Positions 60,291 to 64,000 of a stretch of 64,000 nucleotides of DNA are shown here, piece by piece. Origin of the DNA: Candidatus Omnitrophota bacterium (lineage in GTDB: Bacteria > Hinthialibacterota > Hinthialibacteria > Hinthialibacterales > Hinthialibacteraceae); NCBI GenBank assembly GCA_016934335.1, contig JAFGTC010000037.1:1-64000 (forward strand). Direction: 5' to 3'. The notes under the pieces are model-generated. The model was not told the DNA's origin, did not search any database, and worked only from the letters and a program-made list of their open reading frames with translations. The position numbers and the translations under genes were made by a program. Each line of letters begins with the position of its first letter. The first letter of the stretch is position 1.

Positions 60291-63200
60291 ATGGCGTATC
60301 CGTTCATGCCTTTCCAGAGAAAAACATCGGAATGTAATTGGTGGGATAAAGTAAAAACAGTTGGGAGCGATCTGCTCCAAAAGCGCGAAGCGCCTCCCGT
60401 TTTTGATCGTTCCTTCATCGCGAGATATCTGCCCCGCCGTTCGAGGAAGCGATATGCCGCTCCTCGCAAAAAGAAGATGCTTCTCGAAGCCTTGGAGCCG
60501 CGCATTCTGTTATCGGGCGAGACGCTTGATTATACCGCCGATCCCAATACGGCCGCGGATTTAAACCTGCAAGTCTCGGGCAGCGAAATACAGGTCGTAG
60601 ACAACAACACATCAACGGTAGTCGCCCATAAAGAATTAAGCGAAACAAGCGTCGTGAATATTACCGGCTCCCTCTTGGGCGATTCGGTCACGATCGATTC
60701 GATCAATGCCTCCGCCCCTCTGACGATCAATATCCAGGGGAGCGCGGGGGATGATTCCGTGACAATCGAAGGGATATTGTCTCTCGGCGGGGGGGATGTT
60801 TCGGTTCAAGCGGAAACCATTCTTCTCGATGACGGCGGCGCGATCGGCAATGTGGACGATGTCTATCTGACTGCCATCGCCGAAGATTACAATACGGTGA
60901 CAGACGCCGGCGCTCTGGAGGCCAAAAGCGCTTCGATCTCCATCGAAGGAGATATCCAAAGTACGGGCGACATCTCCCTTACTTCGCACGTCACCCGAAA
61001 GATCGATGTCAATGAAACATCGATTTTATCGAGCGCATCTCTTGATTCTTCTTCAACGGCCAGCGTGGAAGTAGGCGGCGGAGCGTCCATCTTTGGATCG
61101 AGTTTGACGATGCATGCCCTTACCGAAGGATTCGTTGATTCTGAATCGGTAAACGCGGCGACTAACACATTTACCGAAAGCGCGATCGCCTCCATTTCGA
61201 ACGCCGTGATCAATGTCGGTCATCTTGATTTGCGAGCGGAAACAGGAACGGATTATTCGGCTAAGGGACGAAACGCTTTTAATAATGTTTCCGGAGAAAC
61301 AAAGGCATTTATTGAAAACAGCATGGTAACAACCGCCGATATCGCCGGCGTTCAGATTGCCGCGCGGGATTTTTCCACGTTAATGGCGGAATCCCCCGAA
61401 CTTTCCATTGATCTGGATCTTCTGGCTGTCGGCGCATCGGTCGATGTGAATTTGGCGCGCAATGCGCTGGAGCGGGATACGGAAGCGTTCATCCAAAATT
61501 CCACTGTGACGGCAGCAAACGGGGACATTGGAATTTCCGCCGAACGGGAAATGAAAGTGGGTGCGACAGTCAGTGCGGCTTCTTTGACTGGAACTTCTAT
61601 AATCGATGGATCTCTCAAGGTGGACGCCAGTTTCGGCGGCTCCTATGCGGCCAACCAGATCCTGGGCGATGTGAGAGCCTACATCGCCGGAGGAAGCGTT
61701 GAAACCGTCGGAGCGGGGGATGTAACGCTTTACGCCGCCGATTTATCCGCGATCGATGCGAAATCCGAAATAAGCATATATTCCAAAACCAATCCTCTCT
61801 CAACCGATTCGCTCTCTGGAGCGTTCGGCGCTTCGATTGCATTCAATGCGATCGGTTGGGAAATCGATAATTTCTTTACGCGGACGATCGATACGCTTCT
61901 AGGAACGGATGTCAATGACGCCGAAAATCCAGCAGACGTAACTGCTTTCATTCAAGATTCCACAGTCTCCGCCGCCGGCGACCTTGCTTTGACCGCCCTA
62001 TCGAAAACGAAAATCAACGCAACGGTCAGCAATGCGGCGGTTTCGACGGCGTCTTCTCTTTATGGCGCGCAGGGAATGGCGGCCAGCGGCGTGTTGGCCA
62101 GCAATTGGATGAGCAGCACCGCTAAAGCATACATCGATTACACCGGCGCCGCGGGGAAAGTGAACGCCAAGGGGAGCATTACAGTTGCGGCGCAGGATCA
62201 ATCCGAAATTCATTCCAACAGCAAGATCGTATCTTCGTCGATCACCACCAGCGACGGCGGCGCCAACGTCTTTAACGACGTGATCGGCCTTATCTTGACG
62301 ACGAAATATTCCACGGAAGACGGCGTGAAAACCGTCGATTTCGGCGACCGGATTTGGATCGCCAATGATTATGATGAAGAATTGGGAAATCCGGGAAGCG
62401 TGTATCAATACATGGGGGAGGATGGCAGCGTAATCGATCTCGGGTCGGAAGATTACACGAATCTGGATTTCTGGAAGGAAGCAACCGAAACGCAGTTAAT
62501 TCCCGAAGGCAATAATTTCACACCCTCCGATTCCATCACCATCGGCGGTCTTGTCGTGCGCAACGATGTACGAAGTGAAGTGGAGTCGTATATCAATAAT
62601 GCCGAAGTTGACGCCGACACGGGAAATATTACTCTGAACACTTTTGAAACGGCCATCATTGAAGCGATAGTGGACAGTGCCTTTGAATCATCGGGAGGCA
62701 GTTCCTTCGGAGATAAAGGCGAATCGATCGCCGTGAACGGCGTCATCGCGACCAATCTCGTGTTGAGTAAATCCAACGCCTATATCGAGGATAGCGCCGT
62801 AACGGCGTCAATCGGTTATGTCAAACTTGACGCCAAGAATGATTCGCGGATCGACGCTAAAAATTTAAACGCTACGGTTTCCGAGGGAGATACGGTCGGC
62901 GTCATTCTCGCTTTCAATACGATCGGTTATCAAGCGCAGAACATACTTTTCAATACGCTCGACGCCTTGTTGGGGCTTGACATCGGCAATCAGCAGCCGG
63001 CGGGAGTGCAGGCCTATATTCTCGATTCCAGCGTGACGGCAGGCGATAATATCTCCCTGTCCGCGGTTTCGTCGGCGTCTTTGAACGCCGAACTCAGCAC
63101 CGAAGCCACTTCGGCGGCCGCCGCTTTTTATGGTTCGGGAACCATGGCGGCCAGCGGCGTCTTGGCCAGTAATATGGTCAGCAGCCTGGCTAAGGCCTAC

Positions 63201-64000
63201 ATCGAGAACACGGATTCTGTTAAATCCGTCGATGCGGGCAGAAACATCAGCATTTATGCGAGAGATGCGGCCGCGATCGACTCGAGCACGTCGCTGGTTA
63301 CCTCTTCGAAAGCGACGAATGACATCGGCGTCGGGATTCTCAACGATTTCATCGATACGCTTTTATATGATTACCAATACACATCCAATTCCGGCCTGCA
63401 AACGCTGCAGTTCGGCGATAAAGTCCGGGTGGCCGGCGATTATGACGATTCCAAAGGCAAGCCCGAGAAAATCTATAAATATATGGGAACCGGCGGCCAA
63501 TATGATCTTGGCAGCCAGGATTACATCGGCGATTACGGCCTTTGGCAGGAACTGGATGCTTCCAATATTATCCCGACCGGCATTGCCAAGGCCGCAATGA
63601 AAATTTTTGATCTAAAAGGCGGCGACATGAAAGGCTATTACGCCATGGTCGTTCGCAATGATGTAAAAAGCGATGTGGAAGCGTATATCGATAACGCCCT
63701 TGTTACAGCTCAGGGCAATATTTTATTGACGGCGCAGGAAAGCGCTCATATTACGGCGGCCGATAACAGCGTCGTCGCCGCCGGCACGGAAAGCAAAGGG
63801 GGCGTCATCGCCGCCAACCAGGTGTTAAGCCGCGCCAACGCTTACATTACAGACAGCCAGGTCGTTACGGATCCCGGATCGTCGGGGAATATTGTTCTTT
63901 CCGGCTTCAACGATTCGCTGATCGACGCCGCTTTGTATACGGAGGCGAACGCCAAGGAGACGATCGGCATTGTGGTCGCTTTTAATGCGATCGGATGGGA
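60291..64000 (+). CDS. Giant LEPR-XLL domain, repeat-rich surface/adhesin-like protein, truncated by window edge
   Basis: Not in ORF track because it runs off the edge. ATG 60291 with GAAGGAG upstream; N-terminus ...KKKMLLEALEPRILLSGETLDYTADPN; open to 64000 with Ala/Ser/Asp/Thr-rich beta-strand-type repeats. Confidence 0.85.
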   Translation, partial: MAYPFMPFQRKTSECNWWDKVKTVGSDLLQKREAPPVFDRSFIARYLPRRSRKRYAAPRKKKMLLEALEPRILLSGETLDYTADPNTAADLNLQVSGSEIQVVDNNTSTVVAHKELSETSVVNITGSLLGDSVTIDSINASAPLTINIQGSAGDDSVTIEGILSLGGGDVSVQAETILLDDGGAIGNVDDVYLTAIAEDYNTVTDAGALEAKSASISIEGDIQSTGDISLTSHVTRKIDVNETSILSSASLDSSSTASVEVGGGASIFGSSLTMHALTEGFVDSESVNAATNTFTESAIASISNAVINVGHLDLRAETGTDYSAKGRNAFNNVSGETKAFIENSMVTTADIAGVQIAARDFSTLMAESPELSIDLDLLAVGASVDVNLARNALERDTEAFIQNSTVTAANGDIGISAEREMKVGATVSAASLTGTSIIDGSLKVDASFGGSYAANQILGDVRAYIAGGSVETVGAGDVTLYAADLSAIDAKSEISIYSKTNPLSTDSLSGAFGASIAFNAIGWEIDNFFTRTIDTLLGTDVNDAENPADVTAFIQDSTVSAAGDLALTALSKTKINATVSNAAVSTASSLYGAQGMAASGVLASNWMSSTAKAYIDYTGAAGKVNAKGSITVAAQDQSEIHSNSKIVSSSITTSDGGANVFNDVIGLILTTKYSTEDGVKTVDFGDRIWIANDYDEELGNPGSVYQYMGEDGSVIDLGSEDYTNLDFWKEATETQLIPEGNNFTPSDSITIGGLVVRNDVRSEVESYINNAEVDADTGNITLNTFETAIIEAIVDSAFESSGGSSFGDKGESIAVNGVIATNLVLSKSNAYIEDSAVTASIGYVKLDAKNDSRIDAKNLNATVSEGDTVGVILAFNTIGYQAQNILFNTLDALLGLDIGNQQPAGVQAYILDSSVTAGDNISLSAVSSASLNAELSTEATSAAAAFYGSGTMAASGVLASNMVSSLAKAYIENTDSVKSVDAGRNISIYARDAAAIDSSTSLVTSSKATNDIGVGILNDFIDTLLYDYQYTSNSGLQTLQFGDKVRVAGDYDDSKGKPEKIYKYMGTGGQYDLGSQDYIGDYGLWQELDASNIIPTGIAKAAMKIFDLKGGDMKGYYAMVVRNDVKSDVEAYIDNALVTAQGNILLTAQESAHITAADNSVVAAGTESKGGVIAANQVLSRANAYITDSQVVTDPGSSGNIVLSGFNDSLIDAALYTEANAKETIGIVVAFNAIGW
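61839..64000 (+). repeat. Degenerate ~1068-1071 bp (356-357 aa) tandem repeat units inside the LEPR-XLL gene
   Basis: AFNAIGW/AFNTIGY/AFNAIGW landmarks at 61839, 62910, 63978; ATGGCGGCCAGCGGCGT at 62076 and 63144. Confidence 0.8.

Noticed and set aside
60257-62776. Several short minus-strand ORFs at the right end
   Set aside because: Antisense to the long open plus-strand LEPR-XLL frame that the track omitted because it is truncated.
1-64000. CRISPR arrays, tRNA/rRNA genes, IS elements, prophage
   Set aside because: No regularly spaced short repeats, no tRNA cloverleaf/CCA-type genes recognised by eye, no rRNA stretches, no transposase/integrase/phage structural motifs among the ORFs.

Overview
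This 64 kb window is chromosomal and gene-dense. It looks like an uncultured-type, heterotrophic, diderm-like bacterium. I could not assign a phylum. The gene content includes four Cys-type sulfatases, three Gfo/Idh/MocA oxidoreductases, ThuA-like, sialidase-like, DUF5060 and CBM9-like secreted proteins, many twin-arginine (Tat) leaders, a CxxCH cytochrome and an LEPR-XLL surface protein. Housekeeping genes recognised are pheA, tyrA, serA, mqnA, a UvrD/Rep-like helicase, ftsK, an ABC-F ATPase, a PpiD/SurA-like foldase and a DUF494/Smg-like protein. I saw no rRNA, tRNA, CRISPR array, transposase or phage module. Two real genes are missing from the supplied ORF track because they run off the window edges: a sulfatase at the left edge (minus strand) and a giant repeat protein at the right edge (plus strand, from 60291). 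The most interesting items are: (i) the >1236-codon LEPR-XLL protein with ~356-357-aa degenerate tandem units; (ii) a TRAP transporter-UspA operon followed by an Rrf2 regulator that overlaps a YgbA_NO-like gene; (iii) an uncharacterised membrane protein with an internal duplication, next to an orphan RbsA-like ATPase; (iv) an UshA-like/four-CxxCH cytochrome fusion overlapping a GT39-TPR protein; (v) a beta-propeller/GT39 fusion; (vi) a parvulin chaperone with four copies of a substrate-binding-like repeat; (vii) a degenerate receiver-like orphan protein; and (viii) a 13-bp near-perfect inverted repeat upstream of the DUF494-like gene. All calls come from reading the sequence; no database search was run.
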